Shown: one piece after another, positions 7,608-16,127 of the stretch
How positions within the stretch are numbered: position 1 is the stretch's first letter
Layout: the number at the start of each line of letters is the position of its first letter
Assembly (NCBI RefSeq): GCF_900116005.1
Contig: NZ_FOYI01000016.1
Location: 1 to 54,025, forward strand
Length of the DNA stretch: 54,025 nucleotides
Origin: Poseidonocella sedimentorum
Lineage (GTDB): Bacteria; Pseudomonadota; Alphaproteobacteria; Rhodobacterales; Rhodobacteraceae
Reading direction: 5' to 3'
Made by a program: the position numbers and the translations under genes
Notes under the pieces: model-generated
The model's input: the letters and a program-made list of their open reading frames with translations, nothing else
Databases searched by the model: none
What the model was told of the DNA's origin: nothing

Positions 7608-8330
7608 CTATCCGGGGCGTTTGCCCGCCGCGTTTGCCTGTATGGCTTGCGCCCGTTTGCGCAACAGCCCCAGCCCCGCGATCCCCGCCACCATCAGCGG
7701 CAACCCCCCGGGCAGGGGCATGTGCGGCGGCTCTTCCAGCGGTGCGGCATCATCCCAGCGGGCGAGGTTGATGATGTCCCATTCGTACGTCGGGCCGGAG
7801 TAGAGGTAGTGTCCGGTGTGGTCGGAGGTGTATTGGCGGTCATCGCTTGTGTAGGTGTAACTCATCCCTTGGGGCGAGAAGAACCCCCAGGGCCCATCGG
7901 TGAAATTGTACCTCCCGACGCAGCAGCCGTAGAGGCTCGAGATGTGGAATAAATCCACATCGCCGGCGATGTAGTCATAGCGGCCCAGATCGCGGCAATC
8001 GGTGAAGCCGCCGATACAGCGTTCGAGCATGTCGAGATTGCCCGTGATGTCATCGAAGGTCGCGCGCAGGCGCTGGCCGCCGCGGATCTCGCCGTAGCGG
8101 TCGCCGGTGACGTCGTAGTCGTAGATAATCGGAGGGCCATAGCCGTAGCGCGGGTCATCGGGGACGATGGCGCGCTCGATCCAGTCGTAGGTGATGGCGC
8201 GGAGCTGGAGATCGAACTCGTAGGTGATGGTGCGGGCGGTGCCGGCCGTGGCCAGCAGGCAGACCACAAGAGCGCCCAGAAGGCGGATGACAGCCGTACT
8301 CATGACCCACGGCGGCGCAGCAGACGCCAT
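7608..8330 (-). CDS. VPLPA-CTERM-like sorting domain protein
   Basis: A 240-residue secreted protein with a signal peptide-like start (hydrophobic run around LLGALVVCLLATAGTA) and a C-terminal sorting signal: MPLPGGLPLMVAGIAGLGLL near residues 204-223 followed by RKR. This is the tripartite exosortase signal (short motif, transmembrane helix, basic cluster); the VPLPA motif appears as MPLPG. Unusually, about 14 residues follow the basic cluster. The mature part is Tyr/Asp/Gly-rich with two Cys pairs (around RCIGGFTDC and YGCCVG). Start 8330 is preceded by AAGGGAG; ATG 8303 is an alternative. Expected to be processed by XrtD (48869-50467). Its molecular function is not recognised. Confidence 0.8.
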   Translation of the reverse strand: MASAAPPWVMSTAVIRLLGALVVCLLATAGTARTITYEFDLQLRAITYDWIERAIVPDDPRYGYGPPIIYDYDVTGDRYGEIRGGQRLRATFDDITGNLDMLERCIGGFTDCRDLGRYDYIAGDVDLFHISSLYGCCVGRYNFTDGPWGFFSPQGMSYTYTSDDRQYTSDHTGHYLYSGPTYEWDIINLARWDDAAPLEEPPHMPLPGGLPLMVAGIAGLGLLRKRAQAIQANAAGKRPG

Positions 8331-8603
8331 ACCAAGCTCCCTTCAAAGTCTTCAAAAAATACCTATCCGAAAGGATATAGTGATTCCGCCGCGAAGACAA
8401 AAAACTTGCAACCTTTGGTTAACCATCCCCCGGCGGCGGGGCGCGCGCGCGGGGGGGCGCGAAACCGCGCGGGATGGAGGGGCGGGGAAGACCGGCTTAT
8501 AGGCATGTTAAACAAATCTCTGACAGGGTCGCGCGCGACCCCGCGGCGCGGCTTTTGCGGCTGGGGGAGTTGTGATACCGCAAGGGCATGAAAAGGCAGC
8601 ACC

Positions 8604-9494
8604 ATGTTTGACTGGTCCAACCTGCGGGGCGGCTCCGAGGCCGAGCCTGGTCCCGAATCTGGCCCCGAATCCGGCCGCGTATCTGGCCCCGAATCCGGTC
8701 CCGAATCTGGTGACGGCTCTGGTGATCCCGCGCGGCGGGTGGCGGTGAACATGGCCACGCGCGCGGGGTTTCTGGGCGATATCGAGGCCCATCTGCGCGA
8801 GGGGCGCGGCTTCACAGTAGCGACGCTCAACCTCGATCACGTGGTCAAGCTCCAGCGCGATCCGGCCTTTCGCGCGGCCTATGCCCGCCACAGCCACATC
8901 ACCGCCGACGGCAACCCGATCGTGTGGTTCTCGCGGCTCGCGGGGCGCGAGGTGGAGCTTCTGCCGGGCTCGGAGCTGATCGCGCCGGTGGCGGCGCTGG
9001 CGGCGGCCCATGGGGTGCCGGTGGCGCTTCTGGGGGCGACGGAGGCCTCGCTGGCGGAGGCGGGCGCGGCGCTCGAGGCGGCGCATCCGGGGCTTCGGGT
9101 GGCGGCGCGGATCGCCCCGCCGATGGGGTTCGACCCGACCGGCCCGGGCGCCGCGGACTGCATCGCCGCGCTCCGCGAGAGCGGCGCGGGCCTGTGTTTC
9201 CTCGCCCTCGGCGCGCCGAAACAGGAGATTTTCGCCGCTCATGCGGCTGCGGCCCTGCCCGGCATGGGGTTCATGTCGATCGGCGCGGGGCTCGATTTCA
9301 TTTCCGGGGCGCAGGTGCGCGCGCCGCTCTGGGTGCGCCGGATCGCGGCGGAATGGCTCTGGCGGCTGGCGCAGAACCCCTCCCGGCTGGCGGCGCGCTA
9401 TGGCGCCTGTATCGCGCTCCTGCCGCGGCTCACGGTGTTGGCGCTGCGCAGCCGGCGGGCAGGGGCCGCACAGGGCGCCGAACAGGGCGGATGA
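8604..9494 (+). CDS. WecG/TagA/CpsF family glycosyltransferase
   Basis: A 296-residue GT26-family transferase (WecG/TagA/CpsF), which adds N-acetylmannosaminuronic acid, ManNAc or glucuronic acid to lipid-linked intermediates. Family motifs: NLDHVVKLQRDP (77-88), the catalytic loop TADGNPIVW (100-108, usually TPDG-P), LGAPKQE (202-208) and the C-terminal AEWLWRLAQNPSRL. The N-terminus carries an atypical extension (about residues 10-41) of PESG-type repeats encoded by imperfect 12-bp DNA repeats (8641-8725). It heads a plus-strand run that continues, with short gaps, into the polymerase and glycosyltransferase genes. Ugd encoded at 13327-14532 could supply the uronic-acid donor. Confidence 0.88.
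   Translation: MFDWSNLRGGSEAEPGPESGPESGRVSGPESGPESGDGSGDPARRVAVNMATRAGFLGDIEAHLREGRGFTVATLNLDHVVKLQRDPAFRAAYARHSHITADGNPIVWFSRLAGREVELLPGSELIAPVAALAAAHGVPVALLGATEASLAEAGAALEAAHPGLRVAARIAPPMGFDPTGPGAADCIAALRESGAGLCFLALGAPKQEIFAAHAAAALPGMGFMSIGAGLDFISGAQVRAPLWVRRIAAEWLWRLAQNPSRLAARYGACIALLPRLTVLALRSRRAGAAQGAEQGG
8641..8725 (+). repeat. Imperfect 12-bp tandem repeats inside the WecG-like gene
   Basis: Units of the type CCCGAATCTGGT recur in register, separated by slightly diverged copies, and encode a Pro-Glu-Ser-Gly repeat. They lie in the extra N-terminal extension, outside the GT26 catalytic domain. The repeat number could vary between strains by slippage. Confidence 0.7.
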
Positions 9495-9501
9495 CAGCCG
9501 G

Positions 9502-11061
9502 ATGATCCCGCCGCTTCCCGTTCTCTTCGTCTGGCCCGTCGTCGCCTATATCCTGTTCCAACGGTTCGACCGGCCGCGGGCGCTGGTGCTGACGATCCTC
9601 TTGGGCTACCTCTTCCTGCCCGAACATGTGGGCCTCAACCTGCCGGTGCTGCCGACGCTGGAGAAAAGCTCCATCCCGTCGCTCGCGGCCTGCGCGATGC
9701 TGTTTCTGCTCCGGCCCCAGGGCGCGGCGGCGCGGCGGCGGGCGGGGGAGGCCGGGCTGGCGGGGCTGGTGCCGCGCAGCCGGCCGATCCAGGTCCTGCT
9801 GCTGATGATGGTGGGCGGGGCCTTCCTGACCCCGCTGGCCAACGGCGATCCGATCCGCTTCACCGCCGGCGGGCTGCCCGGGCTCGGGATGTATGATTCC
9901 TTCTCCTCGGTGATGACCGCGGTGATCGGCCTCCTGCCGCTGCTTCTGGCGCGCAAGTATCTCGCCACGCCCGAGAGCCACCGGATGCTGCTCGGGATCC
10001 TCGCCATCGCCGGGGCGGGCTACGCCATTCTCGCGCTGTGGGAAATCCGCATGTCGCCCCAGCTCAGCGCCCAGATCTACGGCATCGGCGCGCGCAGCTG
10101 GGACCAGCAGCTCCGCGCCGGGGGCTACCGCCCGCTGGTCTTTCTCGAACACGGTCTCTGGCTCGGGATCTTCTTTGCCTGCGCCACGCTCGCGGCCTTT
10201 GCCGCCTGGCGCGCCGCGCCGCCCGAGACGCGCCCGCGCTACCTCGGGGCGGGGCTTGTGCTGCTGGTGACGCTGGGCCTGTCCAAGACGCTCGGCGCGC
10301 TGATGATCGTGATCGTGCTGCTGCCGGTGATACTTTTTCTGAGCGTGCGGCTCCAGATGCTGGTCGCGGCGGCGATCGCGGCGCTGGTGATCTTCTACCC
10401 GCCGCTGCGCAGCGCCGATATCGTCCCGGTGGACCGGGTGGTGGAATTTGCCCGCGGCATCTCGGCCGAGCGCGCCGGCTCGCTGCAATTCCGCATCAAC
10501 AACGAGGACGCGCTGCTCGACAAGGCGATGGAGCGCCCGGTGCTGGGCTGGGGCGGCTGGGGGCGCGCGCGGGTCTATGACGAGGACGGGCGCGATCTGT
10601 CGATCACCGATGGCCGCTGGGTCATCGCCATGGGGCTCGGCGGGCTCACGCGCTATTTCGGCGAATTCGGCCTGCTGGCCGGGGCGCTGCTGCTGCTGGC
10701 GCTGCGACGGCGCAGCTTCGAGATCGACGCGGCGACGGCGGGGCTCTGTCTGGTGCTCGCGGCCAACCTTGTGGACCTTCTGCCCAACGCGGGCCTCACC
10801 CCGCTGACCTGGCTGCTGGCCGGGGCGCTGATCGGGCGGGTCGAACTGGCGCGGGTCCAGCCTGACGATGCCATGCCCGCCCCGGTCTCGCTGCGCGCCG
10901 GGCGCCGCTGGCGGGGGGGCGCGCCCGCCGCGCCAGACGCCAGCCCCGATCCCGGCCTCGTGACCGCCCGCGATCCCGCCGCCGACCCGCCGCGCCGGAC
11001 GCGCTACACCCGTTTCGCCGGCCCCGCCACCGGGCGGGCGCGCAGCCCGCGAAAGGCCTGA
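9502..11061 (+). CDS. O-antigen ligase/Wzy-like polysaccharide polymerase
   Basis: A 519-residue protein with about ten hydrophobic segments from residue 1 to about 440. The signature for the O-antigen ligase/polymerase superfamily is the late periplasmic loop AMERPVLGWGGWGRARVYDEDG followed by the GLGGLTRYFGEFGLLAG membrane segment, together with the FLEHGLWLGIFF helix. Such proteins polymerise or ligate undecaprenyl-linked repeats at the periplasmic face, so this is the best Wzy candidate in the locus. ATG 9502 follows the stop of the WecG-like gene by seven bases; the frame is open further upstream but only as a shadow of that gene. The C-terminal 80 residues are Pro/Arg-rich and cytoplasmic-looking. 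The fold assignment is fair; the reaction is inferred from context. Confidence 0.7.
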   Translation: MIPPLPVLFVWPVVAYILFQRFDRPRALVLTILLGYLFLPEHVGLNLPVLPTLEKSSIPSLAACAMLFLLRPQGAAARRRAGEAGLAGLVPRSRPIQVLLLMMVGGAFLTPLANGDPIRFTAGGLPGLGMYDSFSSVMTAVIGLLPLLLARKYLATPESHRMLLGILAIAGAGYAILALWEIRMSPQLSAQIYGIGARSWDQQLRAGGYRPLVFLEHGLWLGIFFACATLAAFAAWRAAPPETRPRYLGAGLVLLVTLGLSKTLGALMIVIVLLPVILFLSVRLQMLVAAAIAALVIFYPPLRSADIVPVDRVVEFARGISAERAGSLQFRINNEDALLDKAMERPVLGWGGWGRARVYDEDGRDLSITDGRWVIAMGLGGLTRYFGEFGLLAGALLLLALRRRSFEIDAATAGLCLVLAANLVDLLPNAGLTPLTWLLAGALIGRVELARVQPDDAMPAPVSLRAGRRWRGGAPAAPDASPDPGLVTARDPAADPPRRTRYTRFAGPATGRARSPRKA

Positions 11062-11065
11062 GCCC

Positions 11066-12037
11066 ATGCCCTATGAGACCTCCCCGACCCGCATCGGCGC
11101 GGTGGTGATCGGGCGCAACGAGGGCGCGCGGCTGGAGCTTTGCCTGCGCTCGCTTGGAGGGCTCGCGCGGCTGGTCTACGTGGATTCCGGCTCCACCGAT
11201 GACAGCGTCGCCGCCGCAAGGGCGCTCGGGGCCGAGGTGGTCGCGCTCGACACCGACATCCCCTTCACCGCGGCGCGGGCGCGCAACGCCGGGCTCGCGC
11301 GGCTGACCGAGGGCGGCGAGCCCCCCGATCTGGTGCAATTCGTCGATGGCGATTGCGAGGTCCAGCCCGGCTGGATCGCCGAAGCGGCGGCCTTCCTTGC
11401 GGTGCGCCCGGAGGTGGCCGTCGTCTGCGGGCGCCGGCGCGAGCGCTTCCCCGAGGCCACGCTCTACAACCGCCTGACCGATATGGAATGGGACACGCCC
11501 GTGGGCGAGGCCCGCGCCTGCGGGGGCGACGCGCTGATGCGGCGCGCGGCGCTGGCGGCGGTGGGCGGCTACAACCCCGCGCTGATCGCCGGAGAGGAGC
11601 CCGAGCTTTGCGTGCGGCTGCGGCTGGCGGGGTGGAAAATCTGGCGGCTCGATGCCGAGATGACCCTGCATGACGCGGCCATCACCCGCTTTGGCCAGTG
11701 GTGGAAACGCACCCGCCGGGCAGGCCATGCCTATGCCCAGGGCGCGGCGCTGCACGGGAAGGGCCCCACGCGCCACAACGTGGCCCAGACCCGCCGGGCG
11801 CTGCTCTGGGGCGCCGCGCTGCCGCTCCTGACGCTGCTCGCCGGGGCGCTGAGCCCCTGGGGCTGGCTGCTGCTGCTGGTCTGGCCGCTGCAGGTGCTGC
11901 GCCTGATGCGACAGGGCAGACCGGCGGCGCAGGCGGTCTTTCTCACGCTGGGCAAGATCCCCGAGGCGCTCGGGGCGGCGGAGTTCTACCTGAGCCGCGC
12001 GCGCGGCCGCCAGAACCGGCTGATCGAGTACAAGTAG
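11066..12037 (+). CDS. Glycosyltransferase family 2
   Basis: A 323-residue GT-A glycosyltransferase. It opens with IGAVVIGRNEGARLELCLRSL, then the nucleotide-binding YVDSGSTDDS (38-47) and the metal-binding FVDGDCE (92-98, DGD). The later GEEPELCVRLRLAGW (about 175-189) matches the acceptor/catalytic acidic region. Two hydrophobic segments near residues 250-290 suggest membrane association. It begins four bases after the polymerase stop, so it belongs to the same operon. Probably adds one sugar of the EPS repeat unit; donor unknown. Confidence 0.87.
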   Translation: MPYETSPTRIGAVVIGRNEGARLELCLRSLGGLARLVYVDSGSTDDSVAAARALGAEVVALDTDIPFTAARARNAGLARLTEGGEPPDLVQFVDGDCEVQPGWIAEAAAFLAVRPEVAVVCGRRRERFPEATLYNRLTDMEWDTPVGEARACGGDALMRRAALAAVGGYNPALIAGEEPELCVRLRLAGWKIWRLDAEMTLHDAAITRFGQWWKRTRRAGHAYAQGAALHGKGPTRHNVAQTRRALLWGAALPLLTLLAGALSPWGWLLLLVWPLQVLRLMRQGRPAAQAVFLTLGKIPEALGAAEFYLSRARGRQNRLIEYK

Positions 12038-12051
12038 GAGCCCGCCACCAG

Positions 12052-12120
12052 ATGTCCCAGATGCCGCAGCCCCTGTTGCCCTTGACCCCGTCCGCGCCGG
12101 ACAGGCCCCCGCGCTCATGA
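12052..12120 (+). CDS. Possible 22-residue leader peptide overlapping the next gene
   Basis: A short frame, MSQMPQPLLPL... to a TGA at 12118-12120, lies between two glycosyltransferase genes. AGGAG (12036-12040) is 11 bases upstream, and its stop overlaps the ATG of the next gene in an ATGA arrangement. It could be a translated leader that couples the genes, since the downstream ATG lacks its own clear ribosome site. It could equally be chance in GC-rich DNA. No homology is recognised. Confidence 0.25.
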   Translation: MSQMPQPLLPLTPSAPDRPPRS

Positions 12121-13244
12121 GGGCCACCGCCGATCTCGACCGGCGCGCGGGCGCGGCGATGGCGGGGCGCGCCCGGCCGGTGGCGGCGCGCTGGCTCGCC
12201 CGGCCCTTCCCGCGCGGCGCGCGCTGCCGGGTGCTGATCTACTACACCACAAGCGCGATCTGCTGGTCGCAGGTCTATCCCTTCGTCCACTACGCCGAAG
12301 CCTTCGCCCGCCGTCATGGCGCCGCCGTCCGCTGCCTGCCGGTGGAGCGGTTCCTGACGGGGGCGCGGGGGCCGGAGGCCGATGTGGTCCTGATCCAGCC
12401 GTGGTTCACCACCCCGCCCGAGGCGCTGGCGCAGGCGCTGGAGCGCTTCGCCGCCCACCACCCGCGCGCGCGGCTCTCCTTCCTCGATTCCTTTGCCCAT
12501 AACGATCTGCGCCTCGGCCCGGTGCTGGCCGATCACATCCGGTTTTACCTCAAGAAATCGCTCTTCCGCGACCGGCGGCTCTACCTGCGCGCCTGGCGGG
12601 GGGACACCAACCTCACCGAATATTACAGCGCGCTCTACGGCATCGATCCGGGCCCGCCCGTCGAGCGGGCCGTGCCCGAGGCGCTGCTGGACCGGCTTCG
12701 GCTCTGCCCCAGTTTCTTCACCGCGCCGCGCTTCATGAGCGGGTTCGACACGCCCCCGCCGCCGCAGGCGGGGCGGGGGCTCGACGTGCAGTCCCGGCTC
12801 GGCGCGCGCGGCACGCCCTGGTACAGCGCGATGCGGGCGGCGGCGCAGGCGCGGATCGCGGGGATCGAGGGGCTCAGCCTCTCGCCGCCGGGATCGCTCT
12901 CGCTGCCGGAGTTCATGGCCGAGCTGGCCGATGCGCGGCTCTGCTTCAGCCCGTTTGGCTATGGCGAGCTTTGCTGGCGCGATGTGGAGGCGTTTCAGGC
13001 CGGGGCGGTGCTGGTCAAGCCCGACATGGGCCATCTGGAGACCGCGCCGGAGCTTTACGATCCGGGCGAGACCTACCTGCCGATCCGCTGGGATTTCGCC
13101 GATCTGGAAGAGACCCTGCGCGGCGCGCTCGCCGATGAGGAGACCCGGAGCCGCATCGCCCGCACCGCCCACGCCCGGATCGCCGCGTATATCGCCGAAG
13201 AGCGCTTCGTCGATGACATGGATTTTCTGTTTTCAGATCAGTGA
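12117..13244 (+). CDS. Putative glycosyltransferase (GT-B, CgeB-like)
   Basis: A 375-residue soluble protein. The N-terminal half has a Rossmann-like start (RCRVLIYYTTSAICWSQVYPF) and the C-terminal half shows the donor-site pattern seen in GT-B/CgeB-like proteins: ELADARLCFSPFGYGELCWRD followed by EAFQAGAVLVKPDMGHLET, then a terminal helix with IAYIAEERFVDDM-like character. ATG 12117 follows the short frame at 12052-12120. It is last in the plus-strand operon that starts at 8604 and converges on ugd, with a GC-rich hairpin between them. Which sugar is transferred cannot be told; assignment to a specific GT family is tentative. Confidence 0.6.
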   Translation: MRATADLDRRAGAAMAGRARPVAARWLARPFPRGARCRVLIYYTTSAICWSQVYPFVHYAEAFARRHGAAVRCLPVERFLTGARGPEADVVLIQPWFTTPPEALAQALERFAAHHPRARLSFLDSFAHNDLRLGPVLADHIRFYLKKSLFRDRRLYLRAWRGDTNLTEYYSALYGIDPGPPVERAVPEALLDRLRLCPSFFTAPRFMSGFDTPPPPQAGRGLDVQSRLGARGTPWYSAMRAAAQARIAGIEGLSLSPPGSLSLPEFMAELADARLCFSPFGYGELCWRDVEAFQAGAVLVKPDMGHLETAPELYDPGETYLPIRWDFADLEETLRGALADEETRSRIARTAHARIAAYIAEERFVDDMDFLFSDQ

Positions 13245-13258
13245 CTTGATCGGATAAA

Positions 13259-13299
13259 GGCCGCGCCCCGCGCCGACCTGAGATCAGCGCGGGGCGGCC
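13259..13299. terminator. GC-rich hairpin between convergent genes
   Basis: GGCCGCGCCCCGCGC (13259-13273) can pair, with a two-base bulge, to GCGCGGGGCGGCC (13287-13299). It sits between the convergent glycosyltransferase and ugd genes and may stop transcription from both sides, although no T-run follows. Confidence 0.5.
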
Positions 13300-13326
13300 A
13301 TTCGGGCCCGCCTCCGGGGGCGGGCG

Positions 13327-14532
13327 TCAGTCGGAGCCGAAGAGATCCCGGGTGAAGATCTTGTCCGCCACATCGGCCAGCTCGGGGGCGTGGCGGTTGG
13401 CGATGATCACGTCGCAGCTCTGTTTGAGCCGGTCGAGATCGTGGGTCACTTCGGAGCCGTAGAAATCCTCGTCGGCCAGCTCGGGCTCGTAGACGATGAC
13501 CTCCACACCCTTGGCCTTGATCCGCTTCATGATCCCCTGGATCGAGCTCTGGCGGAAGTTGTCGGAGCCTTCCTTCATCACCAGCCGGTAGACGCCGACG
13601 CGGGCGGGGCTGCGGGCGAGGATCTGTTCGGAGATGAAATCCTTGCGGGTGCGGTTGGCGTCGACGATGGCCTGCATCAGGTTCTGCGGCACGGCCTGGT
13701 AGTTGGCCAGCAGCTGCTTGGTGTCCTTGGGCAGGCAATAGCCGCCGTAGCCGAAGGAGGGGTTGTTGTAGTGATCGCCGATGCGCGGATCGAGCCCCAC
13801 GCCGCGGATGATGTTGCGGCTGTCCATGCCATGGACGAGCGCGTAGCTGTCGAGCTCGTTGAAATAGGCCACGCGCATGGCGAGGTAGGTGTTGGCGAAG
13901 AGCTTGATCGCCTCGGCCTCGGCAGCGGAGGTGTAGAGCACGGGCACATCCGTCTTGATCGCGCCCTCCTGCAGCAGGGCGGCGAAACGGTGGGCGCGGG
14001 GGCTGTCCTCGCCGACCACGATCCGCGAGGGGTGGAGGTTGTCGTAGAGCGCCTTGCCCTCGCGCAGGAACTCGGGGCTGAAGATGATCTGGCCGCTGCC
14101 GGTCTCGCCGCGGAGCTTGTCGGTATAGCCCACCGGGATGGTGGATTTCAGCACGATCACCGCCTCGGGGTTGATGCGCATCACATCGGCGACGACGGCC
14201 TCGACCGAGGTGGTGGTGAAGAAGTTGGTCTGGGGGTCGTAGTTCGTGGGGGTGGCCACGATGACGTAATCGGCCCCCGCATAGGCGGTTTCGGGGTCGG
14301 TTGTGGCGCTGAGGCGCAGCGGGCGCTCGGCCAGATACTCCTCGATCTCGCGGTCGCCGATGGGGCTCTGGCGCGCGTTGACCTGGGCCACCTTACCTTC
14401 GTCGATGTCGATCGCGGTGACATCGTTGCGCTGCGCTAGCAGCACGGCCATCGACAGGCCCACATAGCCGATCCCGGCGACCGCGATCCGCAGGCCGCCC
14501 TCGGGGGCGCGGGTTTGCTCAGCTCCGGGCAT
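13327..14532 (-). CDS. ugd: UDP-glucose/nucleotide-sugar 6-dehydrogenase
   Basis: A 401-residue NAD-dependent dehydrogenase that oxidises UDP-glucose (or a related sugar nucleotide) to the uronic acid, a precursor for acidic EPS. Visible: the NAD-binding GIGYVG (about 20-25), the ATPTNYD motif, the STIPVGYTD segment, FSPEFLREG, the substrate-binding [18 protein letters not shown], and catalytic Cys266 in [12 protein letters not shown] 14532 is preferred because GAGG lies six bases upstream; ATG 14538 is two codons further out. The start overlaps the end of manC, so the two precursor genes are coupled. UDP-glucose is the commonest substrate of this class, but UDP-ManNAc is a possible alternative. 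Confidence 0.9.
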   Translation of the reverse strand: MPGAEQTRAPEGGLRIAVAGIGYVGLSMAVLLAQRNDVTAIDIDEGKVAQVNARQSPIGDREIEEYLAERPLRLSATTDPETAYAGADYVIVATPTNYDPQTNFFTTTSVEAVVADVMRINPEAVIVLKSTIPVGYTDKLRGETGSGQIIFSPEFLREGKALYDNLHPSRIVVGEDSPRAHRFAALLQEGAIKTDVPVLYTSAAEAEAIKLFANTYLAMRVAYFNELDSYALVHGMDSRNIIRGVGLDPRIGDHYNNPSFGYGGYCLPKDTKQLLANYQAVPQNLMQAIVDANRTRKDFISEQILARSPARVGVYRLVMKEGSDNFRQSSIQGIMKRIKAKGVEVIVYEPELADEDFYGSEVTHDLDRLKQSCDVIIANRHAPELADVADKIFTRDLFGSD

Positions 14533-15946
14533 ATGCATCCTCGTATCGCACGATATCGTCCTCTCCCAGATAGGCCCCGGTCTGGATCTCGATCAGCGCC
14601 ATCGGCACCTTGCCGGGGTTTTCCATGCGGTGCACGGCGCCTAGCGGGATGTAGACGCCTTCGTTCTCGGTGACCAGACGGACCTCGTCGTCGATGGTGA
14701 CCTTGGCGGTGCCCTCCACGACGATCCAGTGTTCGGAGCGGTGGTGGTGGCTTTGCAGGCTGAGCGAGGCGCCCGGGTGGACGACGATGCGCTTGACCTG
14801 GAACCGGCCGCCGATCACGAGGCTCTCGAACCAGCCCCAGGGGCGGTGGTCGATGGGGAAGTCCATGGCCTGTTTGGCGCCCTTGGCCTTGAGCGCGGCG
14901 ACGGCCTCCTTGACGCGCTGGCCGTCGGATTTGCGCGCCACGAGCACCGCGTCGCGCATCGCCACGGCGACGATGTCCTCCAGCCCGATGCCCACGACCT
15001 CGAGCGCCTCGGACTCGCTGCGCAGCAGGGTGTCGCGGCAGTCGATGGCGGTGGCGTTGGTCGAGCAGACGTTGCCGCTCTCGTCGGGGCCGCTTTCCAG
15101 CCAGACCGCCTCCCAGCCGCCAAGGTCGGACCAGACCCCGGAATAGGGCATCGCCGCGAGGTTGCCGGCGCGTTCCATCACCGCGTAGTCGATCGAGATA
15201 TCCTCCAGCCCGGCCCAGGGTTCGGGCGCGAGGCGGGTGAAGCCGAGATCGGCCGTGGCCCCCTCGACCGCGGCGCGCACGCCGGCCATGAGCCCGGGCG
15301 CGTGGGCCTCGAAGGCGGCGAGGATCGTCTTGACCGAAAACAGGAAAATGCCCGCGTTCCACAGGAAATTACCCGCCACGAGCATCTCGGCGGCGCGGGC
15401 GGCATCGGGTTTCTCGACAAAACCCGCGAGGGTCTGGGGCGCGCTGGCGCCCGCGTCCGCCCCGGGGGCGAGCTCGAGATAGCCGTAGCCGGTTTCGGGG
15501 CGCGAGGGCGCGATGCCGAAGGTCACCAGATCGCCCGCTTCGGCGCGGGGCAGGGCGGCGTCCACGGTCTCGCGGAAGCGCGCGGCATCGGGGATCACGT
15601 GATCGGAGGGGGCGACGAGCATCATCGCCTCGGGGTCGCGCGCCGCGAGCCAGAGCGCGGCGGAAAGGATCGCGGGCGCGGTGTTGCGCCCCTCGGGCTC
15701 GATCAGGATCGCCTGCGCGGGCTGGTCGATGGCCGAGAGCTGTTCGGAGACGATGAAGCGGAAGGCGTCGGCGGTGACGATCACCGGCGCTTCGAAGCCG
15801 GGCCCCGAGAGCCGTCGGGCCGAGGCCTGAAACAGGCTTTCGTCGCCGATCAGTTTGGAAAACTGCTTGGGGTAGGATTTGCGAGACAGCGGCCAGAGGC
15901 GTGTGCCCGCCCCTCCGCAGAGCAAGATGGGATGAACCCGCGCCAT
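14519..15946 (-). CDS. manC: Mannose-1-phosphate guanylyltransferase/mannose-6-phosphate isomerase
   Basis: A 475-residue bifunctional type II enzyme (CpsB/ManC/AlgA class) making GDP-mannose. The N-terminal nucleotidyltransferase starts with [20 protein letters not shown] (residues 8-27) and includes the GFVEKPD segment. The C-terminal cupin isomerase domain has RPWGWFESL, the [15 protein letters not shown] segment and the late [10 protein letters not shown] stretch. ATG 15946 has AGAGGA five bases upstream. Further in-frame upstream sequence lacks family similarity. Full family length, no lesions. It heads a two-gene precursor operon with ugd. GDP-mannose could feed any of the glycosyltransferases here or a mannuronate route. 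Confidence 0.92.
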   Translation of the reverse strand: MARVHPILLCGGAGTRLWPLSRKSYPKQFSKLIGDESLFQASARRLSGPGFEAPVIVTADAFRFIVSEQLSAIDQPAQAILIEPEGRNTAPAILSAALWLAARDPEAMMLVAPSDHVIPDAARFRETVDAALPRAEAGDLVTFGIAPSRPETGYGYLELAPGADAGASAPQTLAGFVEKPDAARAAEMLVAGNFLWNAGIFLFSVKTILAAFEAHAPGLMAGVRAAVEGATADLGFTRLAPEPWAGLEDISIDYAVMERAGNLAAMPYSGVWSDLGGWEAVWLESGPDESGNVCSTNATAIDCRDTLLRSESEALEVVGIGLEDIVAVAMRDAVLVARKSDGQRVKEAVAALKAKGAKQAMDFPIDHRPWGWFESLVIGGRFQVKRIVVHPGASLSLQSHHHRSEHWIVVEGTAKVTIDDEVRLVTENEGVYIPLGAVHRMENPGKVPMALIEIQTGAYLGEDDIVRYEDAYARS

Positions 15947-16066
15947 GTTGGTCCTCTGTGTCAGTGCGTCTCGCGAAGGTCTGACGGGAAAATATCTTTG
16001 AAGCGTAAAGACAAACCATAAAGACCCTTGAGGGGGTTCTAGGGGAAGGGGCGGCGGGCCCGCAAG

Positions 16067-16104
16067 CGCTTTGCCGCGCCGGGGGGCGCGCGCGGGGCAA
16101 AGCG
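16067..16104. terminator. Inverted repeat downstream of xrtE
   Basis: CGCTTTGCC (16067-16075) pairs with GGCAAAGCG (16096-16104) around a GC-rich loop, just beyond the XrtE stop and upstream of the manC promoter region. Possible terminator for the minus-strand xrtE transcript; no T-run is seen. Confidence 0.45.
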
Positions 16105-16127
16105 TGGCAATTGCGCCCGCGCGCGGC

